Source: Reichenbachiella agarivorans
GTDB taxonomy: Bacteria; Bacteroidota; Bacteroidia; Cytophagales; Cyclobacteriaceae
Reading direction: 5' to 3'
DNA length: 64,000 nt
Assembly (NCBI RefSeq): GCF_025502585.1
Contig: NZ_CP106679.1
Span: forward strand, 849,001-913,000
Part shown: piece by piece, positions 50,904 to 59,295 of the stretch
Numbering within the stretch: the stretch's first letter is position 1
How the letters are laid out: every line of letters begins with the position of its first letter
The notes under the pieces: generated by a model
Told to the model about the DNA's origin: nothing
Seen by the model: only the letters and a program-made list of their open reading frames with translations
Database searches by the model: none
Translations under genes and position numbers: made by a program

Positions 50904-53507
50904 TCAACTTCCCTTCAATATAGACTTGATCTCATTGAGCTTGAGCAAGGCCTCTACGGGGGAAATGGTATTGATGTCTAGCTTGCTCAGCAAAGCCAGT
51001 ACCTCTTCGAAATGAGGGTCTGTCTCAAACATGCTCAGCTGAAAATTGTTCTTCGGCATGGTTTCAATTCTTTCGAGTTGATTTTCCTTGATCTTATCTT
51101 TTTCTAAGTGACCCAAAATTTCATTGGCGCGGATGACTACTTCATTGGGCATCCCAGCCATTTTGGCTACATGAATACCAAAACTATGCTCACTACCCCC
51201 TTCTTTGAGCTTGCGCATGAAAATGACGCGGTTGTCAAGTTCCTTGACGGACACGTTGAAGTTCTTGACACGAGGAAAATCCTGAGCGATCTGATTGAGT
51301 TCGTGGTAGTGTGTGGCAAACATCGTCTTGGCGCGGTGCTTGGGATGATTGTGCAGGTGCTCGACGATAGACCATGCGATGGACACACCGTCGTAAGTAC
51401 TTGTCCCTCGTCCGATCTCATCCATCAGCACCAGCGTACTCCCACTTAGATTATTCAAAATACTGGCGGTCTCGGTCATCTCCACCATAAAGGTCGATTC
51501 ACCTTTGGACAAGTTGTCTGAGGCACCCACTCTCGTAAATACCTTGTCGATGATCCCTATTTTGGCGTATGCTGCGGGCACATAGGAGCCCATCTGTGCC
51601 ATCAGCACGATGAGCGCAGTCTGCCTCAGAAGTGCCGACTTACCCGCCATGTTGGGGCCCGTGATGACCATAATCTGTTGAGAAATATCGTCCAGCATCA
51701 CACTGTTGGGGATGTACTCCTCTCCAGTCGGCAACTGCGCCTCGATCACTGGGTGACGTCCCTCTTTGATGTCAATGATATTCTCATTGTGGATGGATGG
51801 CTTACAATAGTTCTGTTTCTTCGCTACATGAGCAAATGACATCAAGCAATCGATCTCTGCGATGCACTTGGCGTTGGCCTGAATCTCGTAGACATAGTCT
51901 GCTGTGAAGGTGATCAACTCGTTGTAGAGTTTGAACTCTATCGTACCGAGCTTTTCCTCCGCTGTGAGGATTTTCTCTTCGTATCCTTTGAGCTCCTCGG
52001 TGATGTAGCGCTCGGCGTTGACGAGGGTCTGTTTTCTGATCCACTCGACGGGCACTTTGTCTTTGTGTGCATTGGATACTTCGAGGTAGTAGCCAAAGAC
52101 CTTGTTGTAGGCGATCTTTAGGGATGAAATCCCCGTTCGTTCCTTCTCTCTCTCCTGAATCTGAAGCAGGTAATCTTTGCCAGAGAAAGCAATTTTCCTC
52201 AGTTCATCCAGCTCAGGATCTATCCCACTCTTGATGATGTTGCCTTGTGTGGCATTGAGAGGCACCTCTTCCTGCAGTTGGCTCTCAATTCTATCCAACA
52301 ACTGTGCACAGGGGTTGAGTTTGTCACCGTATTTGGCAAGGGCTGCTTCGGACGAATTCTCCAGCTCCGCTTTGATGGGCTGGATGTGAGCCAATGCCTT
52401 TTTGAGGTAGAGCAACTCACGCGGATTGATGCGGAGAGCGGCTACTTTAGACACCAATCGCTCGATATCGGAGATTTGTTCCAGATGTGATTTGATCACT
52501 TCGGCTGTTTCCGTAGCGACGAGCAGAGATTCGACGACAGACAACCTGCTCTCGATCAAGGTCTTTTCTTTTAGAGGTAGCACCATCCATTTTTTGAGCA
52601 GTCGTGCTCCCATAGGAGTGGAAGTGTAATCCAAGATGTCCAATAGAGGGACACCGTCTTGCTGCTGGGGATAGACGAGTTCGAGATTACGGATGGTGAA
52701 CTTGTCCAGCCAAACGTATTTTTCGGTATCGATCCTAGAGATCGACGAGATATGACTGATCTGCTTGTGTTCAGTCTCTTCGAGATAATAAAGAATAGCA
52801 CCCGCGGCAGCTATGCCTTCCTTGGTTTCTTCTACGCCAAAGCCTTTCAGACTTTTGGTCTTGAAATGGGTGTTTAGTTTTTCGTATCCGAAATCAAAAC
52901 CGAAGATCCACTCCTCCAGACAGAAGGTATTGTGATCTGTGCCGAGTAGTTTTTCGAAGTGGTTTTTCTGGTTCTTGCAGTAGATGATCTCGGCGGGGCT
53001 GAAACTCTGGATCAGCTTGTCGACATAGTCGTCCTGACCAGCAGACAACATAAATTCACCAGTACTCAGGTCGAGGAATGCCACACCATGAATCTCCTTG
53101 CCAAAAGCTATGGCTGCCAGGTAATTGTTTTTTCGTTGCTCAAGAACATTGTCGTTGAGTGTGAGCCCAGGGGTAACCAGTTCTGTAACGCCACGTTTGA
53201 CGATACCTTTGACATCCTTTGGGTTTTCCAATTGGTCGCAGATAGCGACTCTGTTGCCCGCCTTGACGAGCTTGGGCAGGTAGGTGTCCAGCGAATGGTG
53301 CGGGAATCCTGCCAATTCTATGTGAGAGGCAGAACCGTTGGCTCGTTTGGTGAGTACGATGTTGAGAATTTTGCTGGCTCGGACTGCATCCTGCCCGAAG
53401 GTTTCGTAGAAATCCCCCACTCTAAAGAGTAGCAATGCATCAGGGTGTTTGGCCTTGATGGCATTGTATTGGGTCATTAGGGGTGTTTCTTTTTTTGCGA
53501 CTGCCAT
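50904..53507 (-). CDS. mutS: DNA mismatch repair protein MutS
   Basis: About 867 aa. Mismatch recognition with the GDFYETFG motif (Phe-x-Glu) near residue 38, connector and lever domains, and the C-terminal ABC-type ATPase with Walker A GPNMAGKSALLRQ, Walker B/signature LMDEIGRGTSTYDGVSIAW and the TMFATHYHEL switch. Start chosen at MAVAKKETPLM. No mutL nearby. Confidence 0.96.
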   Translation of the reverse strand: MAVAKKETPLMTQYNAIKAKHPDALLLFRVGDFYETFGQDAVRASKILNIVLTKRANGSASHIELAGFPHHSLDTYLPKLVKAGNRVAICDQLENPKDVKGIVKRGVTELVTPGLTLNDNVLEQRKNNYLAAIAFGKEIHGVAFLDLSTGEFMLSAGQDDYVDKLIQSFSPAEIIYCKNQKNHFEKLLGTDHNTFCLEEWIFGFDFGYEKLNTHFKTKSLKGFGVEETKEGIAAAGAILYYLEETEHKQISHISSISRIDTEKYVWLDKFTIRNLELVYPQQQDGVPLLDILDYTSTPMGARLLKKWMVLPLKEKTLIESRLSVVESLLVATETAEVIKSHLEQISDIERLVSKVAALRINPRELLYLKKALAHIQPIKAELENSSEAALAKYGDKLNPCAQLLDRIESQLQEEVPLNATQGNIIKSGIDPELDELRKIAFSGKDYLLQIQEREKERTGISSLKIAYNKVFGYYLEVSNAHKDKVPVEWIRKQTLVNAERYITEELKGYEEKILTAEEKLGTIEFKLYNELITFTADYVYEIQANAKCIAEIDCLMSFAHVAKKQNYCKPSIHNENIIDIKEGRHPVIEAQLPTGEEYIPNSVMLDDISQQIMVITGPNMAGKSALLRQTALIVLMAQMGSYVPAAYAKIGIIDKVFTRVGASDNLSKGESTFMVEMTETASILNNLSGSTLVLMDEIGRGTSTYDGVSIAWSIVEHLHNHPKHRAKTMFATHYHELNQIAQDFPRVKNFNVSVKELDNRVIFMRKLKEGGSEHSFGIHVAKMAGMPNEVVIRANEILGHLEKDKIKENQLERIETMPKNNFQLSMFETDPHFEEVLALLSKLDINTISPVEALLKLNEIKSILKGS

Positions 53508-53592
53508 GTTGATAGGTTCCAACCACGAATTTAAAAACTAGTGGGGTTTTTGGGAGGCTTGCACGGATTTCTTTTTGGGAAGAAGGGGAAAG

Positions 53593-53628
53593 AGTTGATG
53601 GTTGACTGTCAACGGTCGATCATCAACT
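53593..53628. repeat. Nested inverted repeat upstream of mutS
   Basis: AGTTGATG (53593-53600) pairs with CATCAACT (53621-53628); inside is GTTGACTGTCAAC. The rest of 53508-53755 has no gene. Possibly a regulatory hairpin; no T-run. Confidence 0.45.
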
Positions 53629-53760
53629 GTAAAAATCAGACTCAGATCGCAACAATCGTAATCCAGGTCACTACTTATTAAAGTAGTAGTGTAGTAAAAA
53701 ATCAATGATTCTCAAACCGCGTAAAACATGCTGTATCCCTTTTACTTTAACTGATTAATT

Positions 53761-53818
53761 TATACCCGATCAGGTATATCGCTTGGGTAAAACATAAATT
53801 TATACCCGATAGGGTATA
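53761..53818 (+). promoter_or_regulatory. Two palindromic operators for the HipB-like repressor
   Basis: TATACCCGATCAGGTATA (53761-53778) and TATACCCGATAGGGTATA (53801-53818), 40 bp apart, each preceded by AATT. The second ends a few bases before the start codon. They look like autoregulatory operators of the Xre-family gene that follows. Confidence 0.7.
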
Positions 53819-53826
53819 ATGTGACT

Positions 53827-54144
53827 ATGAGAAAATTGAATCAATTCGCAAAAGAAAGGCGCAAAAGCCTAGATCTAACACAAGCAGATCTTTCGTTTAA
53901 AGCTGGAGTTGGCTTACGATTTATTCGCGACTTAGAACAAGGGAAAGAATCATTAATGATTGATAAAGTCAATCAAGTATTGTCATTATTCGGTCATGAA
54001 CTTGACCCATTGCCAACGGCAACGAAACGAATACTCATAAACAACATCCTATTTAAAAAAAATGGTCAGGGGCGAGTCCCATGGGATCTGAAAGAAGAAT
54101 ACAAATTATTGCTTCATCTCAAATCGATCCAAATTGAACTCTAA
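53827..54144 (+). CDS. HipB-like Xre-family repressor without a HipA partner
   Basis: About 105 aa. Helix-turn-helix LTQADLSFKAGVGLRFIRDLEQGKES followed by MIDKVNQVLSLFGHELDPLP, the couple_hipB (y4mF) pattern. Normally it is the antitoxin of HipA kinases, but here the following 140 bp are non-coding and a gene on the opposite strand comes next. The two upstream operators suggest it still regulates itself. A GTG start at 53821 is possible. Confidence 0.85.
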   Translation: MRKLNQFAKERRKSLDLTQADLSFKAGVGLRFIRDLEQGKESLMIDKVNQVLSLFGHELDPLPTATKRILINNILFKKNGQGRVPWDLKEEYKLLLHLKSIQIEL

Positions 54145-54283
54145 AAATTAGGGTCAGCCATAAACCTCGGTACACCCTCTCAAACCATCAAACACACTGT
54201 TCATCTCATCCTGACCATTCACTACATCGAAATTTGACCTTAAAAAAGTAACCAATTGTTGACAATGCACAGTCAATTGACAA

Positions 54284-55249
54284 TCAAAACAATCCCAAAC
54301 CTTTGGCATGAATGTATGCCTCCGCCGTATCGTTGACCAAGAGCATCTCTACGCCATGTACAGCGGTTGACTTGACGAGGGACTGATCCAGTTCCTTTTT
54401 CTTGCCTATGGCTCTGATGTAGATGGCTTTGATTCTATGAGGGTAGTGCGCGACTGCATCCGCATAGATCTCTGGGTCTCGTTGTCCGCTGTCCCCTATC
54501 AGGACAAATGACAGACTAGGAAACAAATCCATGAGTCGTTTGATTTTTTCGATCTTGTGGGCATGACTGCCTCCTCCCGAAGAGATCAATTCTTTGAGTC
54601 CTGACTTGAAATTTTGCAGTAAAAATGGCCCCTTGGGCAGTTGCTTGGTAGCGAAGAAATCCACAAGGAAATCATAGAGATTCCATTCGCTGCTGCTCAC
54701 ATAAAATATCGGATTGGCAGCCTCTCCTGCCAAGGCATGATAAAATTCGCTGACTCCCGCAAAGGGCAGTCTGGTCTTGGCATTTTGTGTCAGAATCAGT
54801 CTGAGTTTGCGCAACAACTCTGTAGCGTGCGAAACAAGAACAGTGTCATCAATATCCGAAATGACACCATAGGTAGCTGTAGGATTGACGATCAAGACCT
54901 CACCATGCTCTACCGACTCACCCCACTCTGAGTCTTGGAGTTGGTACTCTACGCCTAACCATCCGGTATGCTTCAACTCCTCCTCCATCACAAACCAAGT
55001 AGCAAAGTAGCCTACTTCGTCTGTACGCACTGTTTTTTCATGTCCTGCAAAAGAAATCCGAATCTCCACATCGGGTATGGCGGTACTCAGATACCTCGCC
55101 ACCATGTGTTTCAGATTTTTACTTCTCTTGTCATCGGCATGCGCCAAAAACTCAGGCCTATTTTCCAATACCATGCCTTTGATGTACACTTTCTTATTTG
55201 TACCATATCCGCGATAGGGCACAATCACTGGAGGATGAATGATACCCAA
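54284..55249 (-). CDS. App1-family (DUF2183) phosphatase
   Basis: 321 aa. C-terminal HAD-like domain with YGVISDIDDTVLVS (DxDxT nucleophile) and FVLIGDSGQRDPEIY (GDSxxxD) as in phosphatidate phosphatase App1. N-terminal part is a beta-sandwich. Predicted lipid phosphatase; substrate unproven. Divergent from the lipid kinase gene at 55358, which fits a role in lipid metabolism. Confidence 0.88.
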   Translation of the reverse strand: MGIIHPPVIVPYRGYGTNKKVYIKGMVLENRPEFLAHADDKRSKNLKHMVARYLSTAIPDVEIRISFAGHEKTVRTDEVGYFATWFVMEEELKHTGWLGVEYQLQDSEWGESVEHGEVLIVNPTATYGVISDIDDTVLVSHATELLRKLRLILTQNAKTRLPFAGVSEFYHALAGEAANPIFYVSSSEWNLYDFLVDFFATKQLPKGPFLLQNFKSGLKELISSGGGSHAHKIEKIKRLMDLFPSLSFVLIGDSGQRDPEIYADAVAHYPHRIKAIYIRAIGKKKELDQSLVKSTAVHGVEMLLVNDTAEAYIHAKGLGLF

Positions 55250-55357
55250 GGTTTTTTTTAGCCAAAGGGCAACCCGAATGCTTATTTTTCTGAATATTGC
55301 GATGAGTATGTATTAGTTTGGTCTTACAATACTAAAATAACGCTATTTCAAGAACCT

Positions 55358-56239
55358 ATGAGCACAGCATCGCTTTTGTTTGTCATCAATCCCAAATCAG
55401 GCGCCTCAGACAAAAAAAATTTGGATGCGACCGTCTCAGAATTTTGTAATAGAAATGATTTGACATTTCATCTATACAAAACCACAGGAGATCAGGATGT
55501 CTCTCATATCAAAGAACTGATCGAAAAGTTGAAGCCTCAGATCGTCATAGCTGGTGGTGGTGATGGTACCGTCACGCTCGTCGCTGAACTGGTCATGGAC
55601 ACGACGATCAAGCTTGCGATATTGCCACTGGGATCCGCCAATGGTCTGGCAACAGAGCTAGGTATTCCAGAAGATTGGGAAGAAAATCTCTCTCTACTGC
55701 TGCATCCGAAAACCATGTCGATGCACGCTATCAAAATCAACGACAAATACCTATCCCTGCACTTGGCAGACTTAGGATTCAATGCAGACCTCATCAAAGA
55801 GTTTGAAAAAGAAGGCCAGCGAGGTATGCTAGGTTATGCCAAATCCTTTATCAAAAAAATGAGTCAACGCAAATCTGGCAGATTCAAGGTACAGACTCCA
55901 GAATCTGTCAACCGGTACAAAGCGGATATGATTGTCATTGCCAATGCGTCTAGCTACGGTACTGGCGCCATAGTCAATCCACGCTGTGACTTAGAAGATG
56001 ATCTCTTTGAGGTATGTATATTCAAACCTCTGCCTTGGCACAATTTTTTGGAGTTTACCTGGTACAGTTTTGCAGGACAATTAGAGAACTCTAAATATTT
56101 TTCTATCTATCAAACCAATCAAGTGACTATCACATCCACTAAACCACATACATTGCAAATAGATGGAGAGGTGATCGGATCAGTGAACAAAGTCACTGCA
56201 CGACTGTTGCCAAAGGCAGTGAATTTGGTGATTCCTTGA
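55358..56239 (+). CDS. Diacylglycerol-kinase-family lipid kinase
   Basis: 293 aa. DAGKc domain with FVINPKSGASDKK, the GGGDGTVT nucleotide motif and LPLGSANGLATELGIP. YegS/BmrU-like; phosphorylates a lipid or sphingosine-like head group. Convergent with the response regulator gene (9 bp gap). Confidence 0.92.
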   Translation: MSTASLLFVINPKSGASDKKNLDATVSEFCNRNDLTFHLYKTTGDQDVSHIKELIEKLKPQIVIAGGGDGTVTLVAELVMDTTIKLAILPLGSANGLATELGIPEDWEENLSLLLHPKTMSMHAIKINDKYLSLHLADLGFNADLIKEFEKEGQRGMLGYAKSFIKKMSQRKSGRFKVQTPESVNRYKADMIVIANASSYGTGAIVNPRCDLEDDLFEVCIFKPLPWHNFLEFTWYSFAGQLENSKYFSIYQTNQVTITSTKPHTLQIDGEVIGSVNKVTARLLPKAVNLVIP

Positions 56240-56248
56240 ATTGTAATT

Positions 56249-56932
56249 TTAGTGCTTCAAGCTGAGTTTGAAGCCTACTCCATGTATATTTTCAATGTCA
56301 AGACAAGGATCATGAGAAAGGTATTTCCGGAGCTTAGAAATGAAAACATCCAAACTCCTGCCTTTGAAGTAGTCATCATCTCCCCATAGTGCCAAGAGCA
56401 ATTCTTCCCTTTTACATACCACATTTATACGCTGATAGAGGTAATACAAAATCTCAGATTCCCGACGCGTGAGTTTGGTCATTTGATCCTGATAGTACAG
56501 TTTAAACTCGACTGAGTCAAAACGGTAGTTCCCCAAATGAATGTCTCCAGATGATTGGGAGATGATCATGCTTCGCTTCAAAAAGACCTCTATGCGGTAG
56601 ATCAACTCTTCCATAGAAAAGGGTTTGGTGATGTAGTCATCCACACCTATTTCAAATCCAGCCAATTTATCCTCCTGCATAGATCGAGCCGTGAGGAAAA
56701 TGATTGGAATTGCTCTGTTCACTCCACGGATATTCTTAGCCAAAGACAATCCATCCATATGAGGTAGCATGATATCCAAGAGGCAAATATCATAGTCACA
56801 TGTCTGGTATTCCTGCCAGGCAGTGCTACCAGTCTCAAAGAGATCCACTGCATAACCTCGCAGTACCAAATTGTCCTTGATGACAAATCCAAGACTCTCG
56901 TCATCCTCCACTAGCAGTATCCTTTTGCTCAT
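56249..56932 (-). CDS. OmpR-family response regulator
   Basis: 227 aa. Receiver domain with phosphoacceptor Asp53 in ICLLDIMLP, acidic pair ED at 9-10, and Lys in ITKPFSM. C-terminal winged helix with TRRESEILYYLYQ and the GRSLDVFISKLRKYL recognition region. Partner kinase gene is directly upstream (2 bp gap). Resembles RprY of Bacteroides. Confidence 0.94.
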   Translation of the reverse strand: MSKRILLVEDDESLGFVIKDNLVLRGYAVDLFETGSTAWQEYQTCDYDICLLDIMLPHMDGLSLAKNIRGVNRAIPIIFLTARSMQEDKLAGFEIGVDDYITKPFSMEELIYRIEVFLKRSMIISQSSGDIHLGNYRFDSVEFKLYYQDQMTKLTRRESEILYYLYQRINVVCKREELLLALWGDDDYFKGRSLDVFISKLRKYLSHDPCLDIENIHGVGFKLSLKH

Positions 56933-56934
56933 AA

Positions 56935-58194
56935 TTATTCCATTGGTAATATGATTGATATCGTAGTTCCTTCATTCAGTTGGCTCACAACATTAATTTT
57001 GCCTCCATGTGCTGCTACCACCATTTTGACATAATACAGTCCCAAGCCAAATCCCTTCACATCATGCCTGTTTCCTGTAGGTACTCTATAAAATTTATCA
57101 AAAATCAAGGATTGATGCTTAGGATCGATCCCCTTACCGTGATCTTTAAAATTGATTTCTATGCGTTTTCTTCCATGTTGAGACCACGAAATTTCAACCA
57201 TAGGCTCTTTGTCGCTGTATTTGATGGCATTGTCAATCAGGTTGTCAAAGACATTGCTCATATGTAGCTGATCTACAAATAGACGAGGCATCCCTGTGTC
57301 TACCGAGATCGAAACGTTAGGGTTGGACAAGGCACTTCGTTGAACTAGATCATGTATGATCAGATCAATTTCAATCCACTCTTTGTTGAGTTGAATCTGC
57401 TCCTGTTTGATACTGGACATCTGCAATACTCGCTCGACCTGACCCTGTAGTCGATCGATCTCCTTATTGATAATTTCGGTATATGTACTCAATCGTTTCG
57501 GGTCATCTGTTATCTCTGGTGATCTGAGTACATCCGCTGCGATCCTCATGGTAGCGATTGGTGTTTTGAATTCGTGGGTCATATTGTTCACAAAATCCTT
57601 TTGTATTTCGGACAAGCGCCTCTGTCTAAAAATCATGAACAAACTAAAGCCAAAAAAAAGCACGACGATCAACAATACTGCTGATGAAGAAATCCAGATT
57701 CCCATCTGTCCTACCAAATCCAAGGTCTTGCTAGGAAAGTAAATCCCAAAATAATACTCGTCTTTGGATAGGTTTGGAAAGGCATGCAGTGTATTTTCTC
57801 CCTCAATGGCTGTCATAGAGGGGTTGACACGTTGGCCATACACCATCTCTCCATTGCTACAATCAAAAATACCGTACTCGAATACCTCCTTGATTCCCCT
57901 ACTTTTAAACTCTCTGGTAAGCAAGGTTTCTAGTGTCAAAGGTGTTATTTTGTTGTTGATTTTGACGATGAAATAATTGGATGAAATCTGCTCAATCGCG
58001 TCAGGTCTGGTTGCTTCTAGGTTGATAGAACAAAGAATCTCCGTAATATTTAACAAAGCACTTTTGACATTGTGATCAAATTGCTGACTCCTCACGTCAA
58101 AGGCCTTCTTCATCCAAAAAAGCTGAATTGTCAATGTCCCTCCTATTGAAATCACTGCCAATATCACCAATATCCGATATGCTCTTCGATTCAT
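56935..58194 (-). CDS. Sensor histidine kinase of the two-component pair
   Basis: 419 aa. Two transmembrane helices (about 8-28 and 165-188) flanking a periplasmic domain, then HisKA with His207 in NNMTHEFKTPIATM and HATPase (NVFDNLIDNAIKYS, DHGKGID, GFGLGLYYVK). Similar to RprX. The signal is unknown. Divergent from the DUF1573 gene, with 150 bp of shared upstream DNA. Confidence 0.94.
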   Translation of the reverse strand: MNRRAYRILVILAVISIGGTLTIQLFWMKKAFDVRSQQFDHNVKSALLNITEILCSINLEATRPDAIEQISSNYFIVKINNKITPLTLETLLTREFKSRGIKEVFEYGIFDCSNGEMVYGQRVNPSMTAIEGENTLHAFPNLSKDEYYFGIYFPSKTLDLVGQMGIWISSSAVLLIVVLFFGFSLFMIFRQRRLSEIQKDFVNNMTHEFKTPIATMRIAADVLRSPEITDDPKRLSTYTEIINKEIDRLQGQVERVLQMSSIKQEQIQLNKEWIEIDLIIHDLVQRSALSNPNVSISVDTGMPRLFVDQLHMSNVFDNLIDNAIKYSDKEPMVEISWSQHGRKRIEINFKDHGKGIDPKHQSLIFDKFYRVPTGNRHDVKGFGLGLYYVKMVVAAHGGKINVVSQLNEGTTISIILPME

Positions 58195-58250
58195 CTAGGT
58201 TAAAATCAGTCTATATTTTCTAAATCCATACAATCCGTATGCACTTTAAC

Positions 58251-58283
58251 ATTTCATTAACAACTAATAAGATTTCATTAACA
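58251..58283. promoter_or_regulatory. Direct repeat ATTTCATTAACA, candidate response-regulator site
   Basis: Exact 12-bp repeats at 58251-58262 and 58272-58283, 21 bp apart (two helical turns), between the two-component genes and the DUF1573 gene. OmpR-type regulators bind such direct repeats, so the pair may be a binding site for the adjacent regulator. Confidence 0.5.
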
Positions 58284-58344
58284 GTCCATCAGATCATCCC
58301 ACACCATCTTTGAATCATTATCTAAACAATTAAACATAACTATT

Positions 58345-58716
58345 ATGAAACATGCAATAATGATTTGTATCACGGTACTCAGCTTGAGTTCGTTCAAAGT
58401 TCACGATGACAACACCACTTTCTCTTGGAACAAAACCACACATGATTTTGGAAAGATCGCACTGAATAATCCAGTGACTACCGAGTTTGAGTTTCAAAAT
58501 CAAGGAGAAGACCCAATTGTAATTGTATCAGCCAAGGGCTCTTGTGGATGCACAGTTGCCAGTTTTACTAAAGGTGAGATATTGCCTGGTGACTATGGCA
58601 AAATCAGTGCTACATACAATGCAGCCAAGATTGGAACTTTCAATAAATCGGTGACAGTCACAACCAACATGGGCGACCCTGTCACACTTCAAATCAAAGG
58701 GGAAGTGATACAATAA
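58345..58716 (+). CDS. DUF1573 secreted protein
   Basis: 123 aa with a signal peptide and a single immunoglobulin-like DUF1573 domain (FSWNKTTHDFGKIALNNPVTTEFEF, ASKGSCGCTVASF-like KGSCGCTVASFTK and AKIGTFNKSVTVTTN). Periplasmic; function unknown. It may belong to the regulon of the divergent two-component system. Confidence 0.88.
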   Translation: MKHAIMICITVLSLSSFKVHDDNTTFSWNKTTHDFGKIALNNPVTTEFEFQNQGEDPIVIVSAKGSCGCTVASFTKGEILPGDYGKISATYNAAKIGTFNKSVTVTTNMGDPVTLQIKGEVIQ

Positions 58717-58748
58717 TAAGTAGAGTCCAGGTGGGTAGCGCAATGCTG

Positions 58749-59264
58749 CTACTCACCCATTTTGTCTCTCCTAATCCCTCTCGTGGTAAAAGAAATACCT
58801 TGTTGCCCTGACGAACGGATCATGACTGCCTCAAAAAATGGTTCAAGGCCAGTGCCTGCCTGCCAATCGAAAATGAAATTCCCTCCAGTACCTCCGTGTT
58901 CTTCTTCTTCGTCAATGATGATTTCTAAAGTCTCTAGTGGCAACAAATATATCGGCGATGTGAGGTAGGTGTGCAATAATTCTCCCGCTGTGTCATAGCT
59001 TTTGATCCCAGATAGATAGAGAGTGTCTGCATCGTAGATATTTCTCATACTCACCGTGACTGTCAAGCCTTGTTTGGTATCCCTGTCAAAACTGTTGATC
59101 TGACTGTATATGGACAAATAACTACTGGCCGACTCCAAAGAGTCCAAAGTTGACTTAGCCACCACTCTATTCGTCCATCCCAAATCATGGTGACTCTGTC
59201 GTGTACCTTGTTCATCACATGCGAACAGAGATACGACAGCTAGTATGGTTAATAGTTGTTTCAT
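58749..59264 (-). CDS. DUF3124 lipoprotein
   Basis: About 171 aa from MKQLLTILAVVSLFACDE, a lipoprotein signal. The folded part (YSQINSFDRDTKQGLTVTVSMRNIYDADTLYLSGIKSYDTAG, then a C-terminal IEIIIDEEEEHGGTGGNFIFDW) matches DUF3124. Located next to the octaheme cytochrome gene and likely works with it at the cell envelope. Confidence 0.78.
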   Translation of the reverse strand: MKQLLTILAVVSLFACDEQGTRQSHHDLGWTNRVVAKSTLDSLESASSYLSIYSQINSFDRDTKQGLTVTVSMRNIYDADTLYLSGIKSYDTAGELLHTYLTSPIYLLPLETLEIIIDEEEEHGGTGGNFIFDWQAGTGLEPFFEAVMIRSSGQQGISFTTRGIRRDKMGE

Positions 59265-59295
59265 GTGACTCAATCGTTTGCTTGTTTGTGCTTCC

